Shown piece by piece: positions 56,567-64,000 of a stretch of DNA of 64,000 nt. Location: contig JBEIIG010000012.1 of assembly GCA_040380855.1 (NCBI GenBank), positions 1-64,000 of the forward strand, read 5' to 3'. The notes under the pieces are model-generated. The model saw only the letters and a list, made by a program, of their open reading frames with translations, searched no databases and had not been told where the DNA came from. The translations under genes and the position numbers were made by a program. Origin of the DNA: VFMC01 sp040380855. Lineage in GTDB: Bacteria > Actinomycetota > Acidimicrobiia > Acidimicrobiales > Ilumatobacteraceae. Numbering within the stretch: position 1 is the first letter of the stretch; each line of letters opens with the position of its first letter.

Positions 56567-57402
56567 AGTTCGAGCTCACCAAGCACCACGGGTGGGGCAA
56601 CGACTTCCTGGTGATCGGCGACGATCAGTTGCCTGCGGGGGTCGACCGGGCCACGGTGGCGCGCCAGGTGTGCGACCGGCACCGTGGTGTGGGTGCCGAC
56701 GGGCTGCTGGTGATCGGCGCCGCCGAGGGGTACGACGCCGCGATGACCCTGTACAACGCCGACGGGTCGGTGGCCGAGATGAGCGGGAACGGGATCCGGT
56801 GCTTCGCTCAAGCGGTCGCGCAACGCCGCGGCCACCTCGGCGACCAGCACATCCTCACCGGGGCCGGACCCCGGCGGGTGTCGTTGGTCGCCACCGGTCG
56901 CGACGACACGCTCGAGGCGAGTGTGGGCATGGGGTCGGTGGTGCCGATCGGAGCACCCGACGGGTGGGCCGCCATCGGTGCCCATCCCGATCGCCCCGTG
57001 ATGCATCTCAGTGTCGGGAATCCGCACACCGTGGTGGGTGTCGACGACGTACATGCCGTCGACCTGCTCACGCTCGGTCGAGCCGTACCGGGTACCAATC
57101 TCGAGATCGTCGAGCCTGGCCCCGAGCCGCACGCGGTGACGATGCGGGTGCACGAACGTGGTGCCGGCCTCACGGCGGCGTGCGGCACCGGTGCCTGTGC
57201 CACGGCGTGGGCGGCGGTGTCGTGGGGACTCGTTCCTGCGGCCGCGGCCGAAATTCTCGTGCACATGGACGGCGGGAGTGCCAAGGTGCGCCTGCACGAT
57301 CCCGTTGCCGGTCAGGTCACCCTGGTCGGTCCGGCCGTGTACGTCGCCGCCATCACGGTCGAACTCGACCCCGACGACGTCGCCGCCAGCCCCACCACAT
57401 GA
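56563..57402 (+). CDS. dapF: Diaminopimelate epimerase
   Basis: 279 aa. Interconverts LL- and meso-diaminopimelate for lysine and peptidoglycan. KHHGWGNDFLVI at the start; first catalytic Cys in MSGNGIRCFAQAV near 80, second in TAACGTGACATA near 207; NPHTVVGVDD. Cofactor-free racemase. Coupled to miaA (ATGA overlap) and followed by hflX after 10 bp. Confidence 0.97.
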   Translation: MKFELTKHHGWGNDFLVIGDDQLPAGVDRATVARQVCDRHRGVGADGLLVIGAAEGYDAAMTLYNADGSVAEMSGNGIRCFAQAVAQRRGHLGDQHILTGAGPRRVSLVATGRDDTLEASVGMGSVVPIGAPDGWAAIGAHPDRPVMHLSVGNPHTVVGVDDVHAVDLLTLGRAVPGTNLEIVEPGPEPHAVTMRVHERGAGLTAACGTGACATAWAAVSWGLVPAAAAEILVHMDGGSAKVRLHDPVAGQVTLVGPAVYVAAITVELDPDDVAASPTT

Positions 57403-57412
57403 GGCCCACCCG

Positions 57413-58723
57413 ATGACATCGCCCTATCAGGAAGCGCTCGGCGCGACGCTGATCGAACGCACCAAACGCGAGCGCATCGTGCTCGTGGGCGTCACCCTGC
57501 CCGGTCACACCGACGACGAGACCGAGGCCGGCCTCGACGAACTCGCATTGCTCATCGACACCGCCGGCGCCGACGAGGCCGGGCGGCTGATGCAGCGCCG
57601 CGACACGCCCGACCACACCAGGTACATCGGCAAGGGCAAGGCCGACGAGTTGAAGGACCTGTGCCTCGAGGTCGACGCCGACACCGTGGTGTTCGACAAC
57701 GACCTCAGCCCCGCCCAGCAGTACAACCTCGAGAAGCTGTTGGGTCGTACGGCCATCGACCGCACCGCGGTGATCCTCGACATCTTCGCCCAGAACGCAC
57801 ACACGCTCGAGGGCAAGGCGCAGGTCGAACTGGCGCTGCTGCGGTATCGCCTGCCCCGACTGCGGCGCGGCGCGAACGCCAAGCTGTCGCAGCAGCGTGG
57901 TGGTGTCGGCAGCCGGTTCGGTGGTGGCGAGACCAAGCTCGAGGTCGATCGGCGCCGCATCAAGAACCGCATCGCCACGCTCGAGCGCGAGTTGCGCGAC
58001 CTGGGGCACACCCGCGAACTGCAGCGCAAGGGCCGCAGCCGCAGCGGTCTGGCCGCGGTCACCATCGTCGGCTACACCAACGCCGGCAAGTCGACGCTGC
58101 TCAACCGGCTCACCCGCGCTGGTGTGCTGGTGGAGGACCGGCTGTTCGCCACGCTCGACCCCACCACGCGGCGTCTCTCGCTTCCCGGTGGTGAACCGGT
58201 GCTGCTCACCGACACGGTGGGTTTCGTCCGACGCCTGCCGCACGGCCTGATCGAGGCGTTCAAGAGCACGCTCGAAGTGGCGCGTACGGCCGACTTCCTG
58301 GTGCACGTGGTCGACTCGTCGGCCCCCGACCCCGAGGGCCAGATCGACGCCGTACACACCGTGCTCGACGAGATCGACGCCCGCTCGGTGCCCGAGCTGC
58401 TCGTGTTCAACAAGGCCGACCTCGACTCGCACGGTGCTGCCGAACTCGTCGCCGGCCACGAGGGATCGGTCGCGGTCAGCGCGGTGACGGGGGAGGGGAT
58501 CGAACACTTCCTCGCCGTGCTCGCCGATCGCCTCCGCTCGATCGGCACGGTCGTGGAGTTGCTCGTGCCGTACGAACGAGGCGATGTGGTGGCGGCGATC
58601 CATCGCGAAGGCGAGGTGGTGTCGACGGCGCACGAGGAGTCGGGTCTGCGCATCCGCGCCCGCCTCGCTGGGGCATCGGCTGGCCGGCTCGCCGAGTTCG
58701 TCGTGGACGGCAACGACCGGTGA
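57413..58723 (+). CDS. hflX: GTPase HflX
   Basis: 436 aa. Ribosome-splitting/rescue GTPase. N-terminal HflX domain (LVGVTLPGHTDDETEAGLDEL, RYIGKGKADELKDL, FDNDLSPAQQYNLEK), the RGGVGSRFGGGETKLEVDRR segment, then the G domain: GYTNAGKSTLLN near 220, DTVGFVRRLPHGLIEAFKS, NKADL. ATG 57413 lies 10 bp after dapF. Confidence 0.96.
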   Translation: MTSPYQEALGATLIERTKRERIVLVGVTLPGHTDDETEAGLDELALLIDTAGADEAGRLMQRRDTPDHTRYIGKGKADELKDLCLEVDADTVVFDNDLSPAQQYNLEKLLGRTAIDRTAVILDIFAQNAHTLEGKAQVELALLRYRLPRLRRGANAKLSQQRGGVGSRFGGGETKLEVDRRRIKNRIATLERELRDLGHTRELQRKGRSRSGLAAVTIVGYTNAGKSTLLNRLTRAGVLVEDRLFATLDPTTRRLSLPGGEPVLLTDTVGFVRRLPHGLIEAFKSTLEVARTADFLVHVVDSSAPDPEGQIDAVHTVLDEIDARSVPELLVFNKADLDSHGAAELVAGHEGSVAVSAVTGEGIEHFLAVLADRLRSIGTVVELLVPYERGDVVAAIHREGEVVSTAHEESGLRIRARLAGASAGRLAEFVVDGNDR

Positions 58724-58775
58724 CCGGCTGCGGGGTTCCGCACACGGTGCGTCGATCGGGCAGGATGAGAGGATC

Positions 58776-59891
58776 ATGAATCAGGCCGAGGGTTTCGTTC
58801 CTCCTCCCTATCCCTACGACCGGCTCGACAGGTTCGCCTCGCTCGGCGCCCGCTTCGAGGGCGGCATCGTCGATCTGTCGATCGGTACACCGTGCGACCC
58901 GCCGCCTGCCGCCGTGCTCGAGGCGTTGGCCACCTCCGACAGCGAACGTGGCTATCCGCCGAGCATCGGCACACCATCGCTGCGCGCAGCGATCCGGGCC
59001 TGGATCGATCGGCGGTTCGGCATCGACGTGCCGCTCGCGCAGGTCGCTGCCTGTGTGGGCACCAAGGAGTTCGTCGCCACCACCCCGCACTACCTGCGCC
59101 TGCGCACGCCCTCGCGCGACACCGTGCTGTACCCGGCGGTTGCGTATCCCACCTACGAGATGGGTGCCGTCCTGGCCGGCTGCCGCCCGGTGGCCGTGCC
59201 CATGGCGGCCGGTGGTGGCCTCGATCTCTCGGCCATCGATCCGGCCGACGCGGCGCGGGCCCTCATGCTGTGGGTGAACAGCCCGTCGAATCCCACGGGG
59301 GCGCTCGACGACCTCGATGCCGCCGCAGCATGGGGTCGCAGCCACGGGGTGCCGGTGTTCAGCGACGAGTGCTACGTCGAGTTCACCTGGGACGGCCCGG
59401 CGCGCACGATCCTCGAAGGCGGTCTCGACGGTGTCGTGGCGGTGCACTCGTTGTCGAAACGGTCGAACCTCGCCGGCCTGCGCGTGGGGTTCTACGCGGG
59501 CGACGCCGAGCTGGTCGACTACCTGAGAGAGGTGCGCAAGCACGTCGGCATGCTGGTGCCCGGACCCGCGCAGGCTGCCGGTGCCGCAGCGCTCGCCGAC
59601 GACGCCCACGTGGTGCTCCAGCGCGATCGGTACCGCCGCCGTCTCGAGCGCACGGCGGCGATTCTGGGTGCCTGGTCGGGTATCGACATCGCGCAGCCCG
59701 CGGGGGGCTTCTACCTCTGGTTCGACGCCGGCGACGGCTGGGCGTTCGCCGAGCGTCTGGCCACCGAGGGTGGCGCGCTGGTGAGTCCGGGAGACTTCTA
59801 CGGCGCCGGTGGCGCGAACAACGTGCGGGTGGCCGTGGTACAAAGTGACGAACGGATCGAAGCGATCGCTCATCGACTAGGGGTGCTGTGA
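58776..59891 (+). CDS. dapC: Succinyldiaminopimelate transaminase DapC
   Basis: 371 aa. Class I/II aminotransferase: VDLSIGTPCDPPPAAV, GYPPSIGTPSLRAAI, NSPSNPTGALDDL, DECYVEFTW, and the PLP Lys in SLSKRSNLAGLRVGFYAG near 230. The N-terminal PYPYDRLDRF and length match actinobacterial DapC. With dapF 2 kb away it supports DAP synthesis by the succinylase route. It has AGAGGA just before ATG 58776. The TGA overlaps the next ATG. Confidence 0.9.
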   Translation: MNQAEGFVPPPYPYDRLDRFASLGARFEGGIVDLSIGTPCDPPPAAVLEALATSDSERGYPPSIGTPSLRAAIRAWIDRRFGIDVPLAQVAACVGTKEFVATTPHYLRLRTPSRDTVLYPAVAYPTYEMGAVLAGCRPVAVPMAAGGGLDLSAIDPADAARALMLWVNSPSNPTGALDDLDAAAAWGRSHGVPVFSDECYVEFTWDGPARTILEGGLDGVVAVHSLSKRSNLAGLRVGFYAGDAELVDYLREVRKHVGMLVPGPAQAAGAAALADDAHVVLQRDRYRRRLERTAAILGAWSGIDIAQPAGGFYLWFDAGDGWAFAERLATEGGALVSPGDFYGAGGANNVRVAVVQSDERIEAIAHRLGVL

Positions 59892-60766
59892 TGTCCAATC
59901 CCTCCTATCAGCAGGGGCCGGGTGTGCCGTATCAGCCCTACGGCACACCGCAACCATCACTGGTGTCGCAGTCGCCCCGTGGCTCGCGGGCCGGTGCCGT
60001 TGCTGCCGCAGTGTTCGTGCTGCTCGCCGGCGTGGCCGGTGGGATCGTGATGCTGCTGCTCGCCAACAACCGCCAGAACGCTGCGGTGGCCGACCTGGCC
60101 CGCGCACCGATCGGCTGCGCAACGACGCTCGACTTCGCCGCGACGGGCACCTTCGTCGTGTCGGTCGAGACCAAGGGCGCGATCGACAAACTGCGTGGCG
60201 ACTGCCCGAACGCCGACCGCTCGTACGACTACACCGGTGCGGTGCCCGATGTCGACGTGCTCGTCGTCGACGATGGCGGCACCGAGGTGGAGGTGCAGCG
60301 CGATCGCTCGTACCAGTACGACCTGAACGGGTACCGGGGCGAGTCGATCGGCACGATCGTGATCACCGCGCCGGGCGACTACGTGCTGACGGCGTCGTCG
60401 GCCGTCGGCGACGTGGTGGTGACCGTGGGCAAGAACCTCGACGACGCCGCAGGTTCGTTGCGGGTGGGCGGCTTCATCGCCATCGGTGCCGGCGTGATCG
60501 TGGGCCTGGCGATGCTGGCGTTCGGCCTGCGTCGTCGCCCGTCGCAGCCGGGCCCGGGTGCACCGGCGATGCCGGTGGCGGCACCGCCGCAGCCCGCGTA
60601 CGACGTGTACATTCCGTCGGCCCAGGCACCCTCGACGCCGCCGCAGTACTCGCCCCCGCCGCCACCGGCACCCACTGCACCGCCGTCGCCGTTCGCGCCG
60701 CCCACCGAGGTGATGCCGACACAACCTCCGGCGGGCGGGCAGTGGCCCGCACCACCGAGCGCCTGA
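59891..60766 (+). CDS. Membrane protein with Pro-rich tail, unknown function
   Basis: 291 aa from ATG 59891 (TGATG with dapC; GTG 59888 possible). An N-terminal cytoplasmic Gln/Pro/Tyr-rich segment, membrane helix about 39-58, an extracytoplasmic domain (about 60-190: CATTLDFAATGTFVVSVETKG, VDVLVVDDGGTEVEVQRDRSYQYDL, a beta-sandwich look), a second helix about 195-215, and a cytoplasmic Pro-rich tail with PPPPPAPTAPPSP. The repeated Pro tail is typical of scaffold or secretion partners. A short inverted repeat follows (60771-60784). Confidence 0.72.
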   Translation: MSNPSYQQGPGVPYQPYGTPQPSLVSQSPRGSRAGAVAAAVFVLLAGVAGGIVMLLLANNRQNAAVADLARAPIGCATTLDFAATGTFVVSVETKGAIDKLRGDCPNADRSYDYTGAVPDVDVLVVDDGGTEVEVQRDRSYQYDLNGYRGESIGTIVITAPGDYVLTASSAVGDVVVTVGKNLDDAAGSLRVGGFIAIGAGVIVGLAMLAFGLRRRPSQPGPGAPAMPVAAPPQPAYDVYIPSAQAPSTPPQYSPPPPPAPTAPPSPFAPPTEVMPTQPPAGGQWPAPPSA

Positions 60767-60770
60767 GGCC

Positions 60771-60784
60771 TGGCCGAGCGGCCA
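60771..60784. terminator. Short hairpin between convergent genes
   Basis: TGGCC (60771-60775) and GGCCA (60780-60784) around GAGC, in the 24-bp gap between the membrane protein and lexA stops. A weak bidirectional terminator candidate. Confidence 0.3.
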
Positions 60785-60790
60785 TCGGGG

Positions 60791-61420
60791 TCAGAGGCGG
60801 CGCATCACGGTGACGACCTTGCCGAAGACCGTCACCTCACCGGCGTCGAACACCATCGGTTCGAGACGAGGGTTGGCGGGCACCAGCGTGACCGTGCTGC
60901 CGCTGCGTCGATAGGTCTTGACGGTGGCCTCCTCGTTGGGGATGCCGGCCACCACCACGTCGCCGTTGTCGGCCGTTGCCTGCGCACGGGCCACGACGAA
61001 GTCGCCGTCGAGGATGCCGAGATCGATCATCGAGTCGCCGCGGACACGCAGCATGAACAGGTCGCCCGAGCCGACGAAGTCTTCCGGGAGCGGCAGGACC
61101 TCTTCCACGTTCTCCTGAGCGAGGACGTTGGAGCCGGCGGCCACATCGCCCACCAGTGGCACATGGCGCACCGGGCGGCGTTCGATCGCCACACCCGAGC
61201 TGGGGTCGAACCTGACCTCGATGGCTCGCGGCTTGGTGGGATCGCGCCGCAGGTATCCCATCCGCTCGAGCGAGGCGAGGTGCGTGTGCACCGTGGACGG
61301 TGAGGTGAGCCCCACCGCCTCGCCGATCTCGCGCACGCTGGGCGGGTAGCCCCGGGTGCGCATGCTGGTTTCGATCACGTCGAGGATGCCGCGCTGGCGG
61401 GCGGTGAGCTGTTCGGACAT
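60791..61420 (-). CDS. lexA: SOS repressor LexA
   Basis: 209 aa. Winged-helix DNA-binding domain (LTARQRGILDVIETSMRTRGYPPSVREIGEAVGLTS without its tail), Ala-Gly cleavage site in VAAGSNVL near 94-95, catalytic Ser in VRGDSMID near 130, and Lys in ATVKTYRR near 167. Promoter on the minus strand: TTGACC (complement of 61451-61456), 17-nt spacer, TACGCT (complement of 61428-61433), 7 nt to ATG 61420, so the mRNA is probably leaderless and an SOS box overlaps the -35. Confidence 0.97.
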   Translation of the reverse strand: MSEQLTARQRGILDVIETSMRTRGYPPSVREIGEAVGLTSPSTVHTHLASLERMGYLRRDPTKPRAIEVRFDPSSGVAIERRPVRHVPLVGDVAAGSNVLAQENVEEVLPLPEDFVGSGDLFMLRVRGDSMIDLGILDGDFVVARAQATADNGDVVVAGIPNEEATVKTYRRSGSTVTLVPANPRLEPMVFDAGEVTVFGKVVTVMRRL

Positions 61421-61427
61421 GGCCGGC

Positions 61428-61456
61428 AGCGTACATGCGTTCGCCGTTCGGGTCAA
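61428..61456 (-). promoter_or_regulatory. lexA promoter
   Basis: -35 TTGACC (61456-61451 on the minus strand), 17-nt spacer, -10 TACGCT (61433-61428), then 7 nt to the ATG. The box at 61454-61467 covers the -35, giving autorepression. Confidence 0.7.
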
Positions 61457-61467
61457 ACACCCGTTCG
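61454..61467 (-). promoter_or_regulatory. LexA operator (SOS box) of lexA
   Basis: On the minus strand CGAACGGGTGTTTG, a full match to the actinobacterial consensus CGAACRNRYGTTYG. It overlaps the lexA -35. Confidence 0.8.
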
Positions 61468-61490
61468 GGGACACCTGTTCGATCGACGGG

Positions 61491-61520
61491 TTGACAGACG
61501 AACGACTGTTCGACCATACT
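61491..61520 (+). promoter_or_regulatory. Promoter of the LysM gene
   Basis: -35 TTGACA (61491-61496), 18-nt spacer, -10 CATACT (61515-61520). An SOS box (61499-61512) fills the spacer, just as at recA, and a second box covers the start site. Confidence 0.75.
61499..61512 (+). promoter_or_regulatory. LexA operator in the LysM promoter spacer
   Basis: CGAACGACTGTTCG, palindromic arms CGAAC/GTTCG, one internal mismatch to consensus. Lies between -35 and -10. Confidence 0.7.
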
Positions 61521-61521
61521 G

Positions 61522-61535
61522 CGAACACCCGTTCG
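61522..61535 (-). promoter_or_regulatory. Second LexA operator at the LysM transcription start
   Basis: On the minus strand CGAACGGGTGTTCG, a full match to CGAACRNRYGTTYG. It covers the expected start site of the LysM transcript. Confidence 0.75.
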
Positions 61536-61560
61536 TCCCACTCGTCACCCGAGGTGCTCG

Positions 61561-61938
61561 ATGTCCGCAGCAGTCGTCTCCACTCACCGGTCGCAGCCGC
61601 TCTCCCGTACCGGGCGTCAGCCCTACGTGGTGCGCGTGCCGGTCCGGTATGCGGCTCCGGCACCCACCCGCTCGACGTATCGGCGACGTCGACTGGTGGT
61701 CGGGGCGTTCGTGCTGTCGTTGGTCGGTGTGATCGGTCTGGCCGCCACCGCCGGTCGCGCCGACCACGGCAGTACCAGTGGTGGCATGCGCAGTCACCTC
61801 GTCCAGCCGGGCGACACCCTGTGGGCGCTCGCCGCCGAACACCGCGGCGCACTCGGTCAGGCCGAGTACGTCGATCTGTTGGTGCAGGTCAACGGTGGTG
61901 CCGACATCCAGGCGGGTGAGCTGATCGTCCTGCCGTGA
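61561..61938 (+). CDS. LysM-domain membrane protein, SOS-controlled (Rv2719c/YneA-like)
   Basis: 125 aa. A basic N-terminus, one membrane helix about 45-64 (LVVGAFVLSLVGVIGLAATA), and a C-terminal LysM domain (about 78-125: HLVQPGDTLWALAAEHRG, YVDLLVQVNGG, AGELIVLP). In mycobacteria and corynebacteria the gene divergent from lexA encodes an SOS-induced cell-wall protein (Rv2719c, DivS) that delays division; position, size and LysM content here fit that role. Two SOS boxes lie on its promoter, with GAGG before ATG 61561. Confidence 0.85.
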   Translation: MSAAVVSTHRSQPLSRTGRQPYVVRVPVRYAAPAPTRSTYRRRRLVVGAFVLSLVGVIGLAATAGRADHGSTSGGMRSHLVQPGDTLWALAAEHRGALGQAEYVDLLVQVNGGADIQAGELIVLP

Positions 61939-61963
61939 ACCCGGCGGGTAGCGTGGGCGGCGT

Positions 61964-62428
61964 ATGCGCTGTCCGTCCTGTCAGGCCAACGACTCCAAGG
62001 TCGTCGATTCGCGTGAGGCCGACGAAGGCGCGTCCATTCGTCGTCGGCGGTCGTGCTTGCAGTGCAGCCACCGGTTCACCACCTACGAACGCCTCGAAGA
62101 GGTGCCGTTGGTGGTGGTGAAGTCGAACGGCCAGCGCCAGCCCTTCGATCGGGCCAAGATCGTGGCGGGCGTCACGGCCTCGGCCAAGGGTCGGCCCGTG
62201 TCGGCCGATGTCATCGAACACCTTGCCGAGGAGGTGGAAGACGAGGTGCGCCTCACGGGCAACGAGATCTCCACCCAACTGGTGGGCCGAGCCGTGCTCG
62301 AACGGCTGCGCAACCTCGACGAGGTGGTCTACCTCCGCTTCGCCAGCGTCTACAAGGGGTTCGACGCCGCCGCCGACTTCCAGCGCGAACTCGTGCTGTT
62401 GAAGAAGATGCAGTCGAGCCCGGCCTGA
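61964..62428 (+). CDS. nrdR: Transcriptional repressor NrdR
   Basis: 154 aa. Represses ribonucleotide reductase genes when dATP is high. Zinc ribbon with MRCPSC and CLQCSHRF, then the ATP-cone (VVVKSNGQRQPFDRAKIVAGV, VYLRFASVYKGFDAAADFQREL). The lexA-LysM-nrdR order matches mycobacteria. TAGCGT (61949-61954) lies 9 nt before ATG 61964. The TGA is in the loop of a GGCC-TGA-GGCC palindrome (62422-62432). Confidence 0.96.
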   Translation: MRCPSCQANDSKVVDSREADEGASIRRRRSCLQCSHRFTTYERLEEVPLVVVKSNGQRQPFDRAKIVAGVTASAKGRPVSADVIEHLAEEVEDEVRLTGNEISTQLVGRAVLERLRNLDEVVYLRFASVYKGFDAAADFQRELVLLKKMQSSPA

Positions 62429-62441
62429 GGCCCGGCGGGCG

Positions 62442-63110
62442 TCAACCGGCTGGTCGGGCCCGCACATAGCGGGTGAACAAGAACCCGTTGTCCTCGAGTA
62501 CATGGGCCAGGTCCATGCGGTTCAGCAGGGGGAGCGCACCGGCGGTGATGCGCGGTCCGTTGCCTCCGCACATGAGGGGCGACACCGTCAGGTTCAGTTC
62601 GTCGATCAGATCGGCTTCGGCCAACGAGGCGTTGAGCACTGCGCCGCCCTCGACCTGGATGAACCCGGCGTCGAGTTGGGCGATGGCGGCGGCCAGGTCG
62701 ACCGACCCGTGGCCGGCGCGGACGCTGTCGACCGGTACCTCGGGGGCGTCCTCGGGCAGGATCATGAACCCGGCCCCGCTGGTGAACAGGTCGCTGGCAT
62801 AGTCGAGATCGCCGGTGCGCGACACGACGCCCACGCGCTGGCCCGGCTTGCTCGGCGCGCCGTAGCCCTCGATCCGCACGGTGGCGGCACCGACCAGCAT
62901 CATGTCGGCGAGGCGGCGCAGGCCGAGCAGTACGGCGAGGTCGGCCTCGCTCGACAGTGCCCGCGAGTTGCCCTCCACCACGGTGGTGCCGTCGAGGCTC
63001 GACACCATGCACAGACCGAGCCAGGGCCGGCCGGCGGGGCGGGGACGGTCGACCCCGTACGCGTCGGCCACGGTGACATGATCGGCCGGGTACGGATGGA
63101 GACGACGCAT
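62442..63110 (-). CDS. RibD C-terminal-domain (DHFR-like) reductase
   Basis: 222 aa from ATG 63110. RibD_C/dihydrofolate-reductase-like fold: CMVSSLDGTTVVEGNSRALSS, ADMMLVGAATVRIEGYG, FIQVEGGAVLNASLAEADLIDELNLTVSPLMCGGNGP. In stand-alone form it may reduce riboflavin-pathway intermediates or other pterin/flavin-like substrates; deaminase partner and other rib genes are not seen here. ATG 63131 would overlap the divergent gene, so 63110 is preferred. Confidence 0.85.
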   Translation of the reverse strand: MRRLHPYPADHVTVADAYGVDRPRPAGRPWLGLCMVSSLDGTTVVEGNSRALSSEADLAVLLGLRRLADMMLVGAATVRIEGYGAPSKPGQRVGVVSRTGDLDYASDLFTSGAGFMILPEDAPEVPVDSVRAGHGSVDLAAAIAQLDAGFIQVEGGAVLNASLAEADLIDELNLTVSPLMCGGNGPRITAGALPLLNRMDLAHVLEDNGFLFTRYVRARPAG

Positions 63111-63129
63111 GAGTGCGATGATGCCAGGC

Positions 63130-64000
63130 ATGTCCACCGACCACGACATCGCAGCCGGCGACACCCGCGTCGCGTACCGCACCTGTCCGCTCTGCGAAGC
63201 CGGGTGCGGCCTCGAGGTGGCCGTACGCGGGCCACAGGTGGTGCGCATCCGCGGCGACCGCGACGATGTGTTCAGCCACGGCTACCTGTGCCCCAAGGGC
63301 TCGACGTTGAAGCAACTGCACGACGACCCCGATCGGGTGCGTCGGCCACTGGTCAAGCGCGGTGGGGTGCACGTCGAGGTCGACTGGCCCGAAGCGTGGG
63401 CCGAGGTCGAACGCGGCCTGCGCGGTGTCATCGAGCGGCACGGTCGCGAGGCGGTGGCCGTGTACCTCGGCAACCCGAGTGCGCACAGCCTGTCGGCGAT
63501 GACGTTCAACCGTTCCCTGCTGCAGGGCATCGGCACCCGCCAGCGCTACAGCGCATCGACGGTCGACCAGATGCCCCGTCAGGTGGCGGCCGGCTATGTG
63601 TTCGGCACGCCGGTGACGGTTCCCGTGCCCGATCTCGATCGCACCGACTACCTCGTGGTCATCGGCGCGAACCCCTATGCGTCGAACGGAAGCCTCTGCA
63701 CAGCGCCCGACTTCCCGGGCCGGATCGAAGCCATCCGAGCCCGCGGTGGTCGCCTGGTGGTGGTCGATCCGCGCCGCAGTCGCACCGCCGTCGAGGCCGA
63801 CCGCTGGCTGCCCATCCGACCCGGTACCGACGCGCTGTTCCTCGCGTCGATCGTCTCGGTGCTGGCCGAGGAGGGCCTCGTCGACGTGGGCGATCATGTG
63901 GCGGCCCATCTGCGTGGTCTCGACACGGTCGTGGCCGCATGCGCCCCGTTCACACCCGAGTCGGTCGCAGCGGCGACCGGCCTCGATGCCGAGGAGATCC
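63130..64000 (+). CDS. Molybdopterin-dependent oxidoreductase (5' part)
   Basis: Open to the window end, about 290 residues. N-terminal [4Fe-4S] motif CPLCEAGC with a fourth Cys in GYLCPKGS (Cys at about 19, 22, 26, 54), then AEVERGLRGVIERHGREAVAVYLGNPSAHS, YSASTVDQMPRQVAAGYVFG, DYLVVIGANPYASNGS and VVVDPRRSRTAVEADRWLPIRPGTDALF. This is the DMSO reductase/formate dehydrogenase/nitrate reductase family; actinobacterial relatives are often called molybdopterin oxidoreductase. In-frame ATGs at 63118 and 63121 are alternative starts. The catalytic Mo ligand and the substrate are beyond the edge or not readable. Confidence 0.88.
   Translation, partial: MSTDHDIAAGDTRVAYRTCPLCEAGCGLEVAVRGPQVVRIRGDRDDVFSHGYLCPKGSTLKQLHDDPDRVRRPLVKRGGVHVEVDWPEAWAEVERGLRGVIERHGREAVAVYLGNPSAHSLSAMTFNRSLLQGIGTRQRYSASTVDQMPRQVAAGYVFGTPVTVPVPDLDRTDYLVVIGANPYASNGSLCTAPDFPGRIEAIRARGGRLVVVDPRRSRTAVEADRWLPIRPGTDALFLASIVSVLAEEGLVDVGDHVAAHLRGLDTVVAACAPFTPESVAAATGLDAEEI

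Noticed and set aside
61491..61520. Assigning the TTGACA/CATACT promoter to lexA
   Set aside because: It faces the LysM gene; lexA has its own TTGACC/TACGCT promoter on the other strand.

Overview
The window is a dense, high-GC chromosomal segment from an actinobacterium. Gene order, the lexA-LysM-nrdR arrangement, the SepIVA-type division protein, two C+ zinc ribosomal proteins (L28, L32), GTP-type PEPCK and actinobacterial SOS boxes all support Actinomycetota. A free-living, Acidimicrobiia/Ilumatobacter-like organism is my best guess, but that rank is inference. Apart from the partial HNH gene at the left edge I see no insertion sequence, prophage, plasmid gene or CRISPR array.

Layout. 1-10.4 kb: end of a DUF222/HNH nuclease gene, a UvrD2-like helicase divergent from a PH/SHOCT membrane protein, a BtuF-like binding protein, a minus-strand operon (F420-type oxidoreductase, galactokinase, SMP-30 lactonase), then a plus-strand run of alpha/beta hydrolase, alpha-methylacyl-CoA racemase, PIG-L deacetylase and histidine phosphatase. 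10.4-14.9 kb: a lipoprotein, a ferritin-like protein, a small membrane protein, a GAGCT microsatellite, and the minus-strand rpmB, cold-shock-like and pckG genes. 15-37 kb: the conserved housekeeping island recG, rsmD, coaD, sepIVA, yceD, rpmF, plsX, acpP, rnc, mutM, smc, ftsY, ffh, rpsP, khpA, rimM, trmD, rplS, DUF2469, yraN. It is interrupted by an M17 aminopeptidase, a trypsin-like lipoprotein, a lipoprotein with an inhibitor-like C-terminus and two mini-genes. 37-53 kb: mixed metabolism and signalling, with enoyl-CoA hydratases, rpe, an RNA methyltransferase, an ECF sigma/anti-sigma pair, two tandem flavodoxin-fold reductases, an MFS transporter, an unusual binding-protein/peptidoglycan-binding/fasciclin lipoprotein, tRNA-Lys, tRNA-His and a GSA-type aminotransferase. 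53-64 kb: the SOS/tRNA-modification/DAP block recA, miaB, miaA, dapF, hflX, dapC, lexA, LysM gene, nrdR, then a RibD-like reductase and the start of a molybdopterin oxidoreductase.

How the genes work together. The island combines ribosome assembly and rRNA processing (rpmB, rpmF, rpsP, rplS, rimM, rsmD, yceD, rnc, khpA), SRP targeting (ffh, ftsY), chromosome organisation (smc), DNA repair (recG, mutM, recA) and phospholipid synthesis (plsX, acpP). recA and the lexA/LysM divergon carry matching SOS boxes, which predicts a LexA-controlled damage response including a LysM-type division or cell-wall checkpoint protein.

The most striking feature is regulatory. About thirty genes carry a TANNNT (or near) hexamer 6-10 bases before the start codon, as expected for leaderless mRNAs. 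Several divergent pairs have only 19-33 bp between start codons. The window is also rich in short tandem duplications (5, 12, 13, 14, 15 and 28 bp units), several of them in frame inside genes. The best candidates for something undescribed are the binding-protein/PG-binding/FAS1 lipoprotein (46643-48880), the inhibitor-tailed lipoprotein between ftsY and ffh, the mini-proteins at 20260-20424 and 36993-37103, and the 16-codon ORF coupled to recG.
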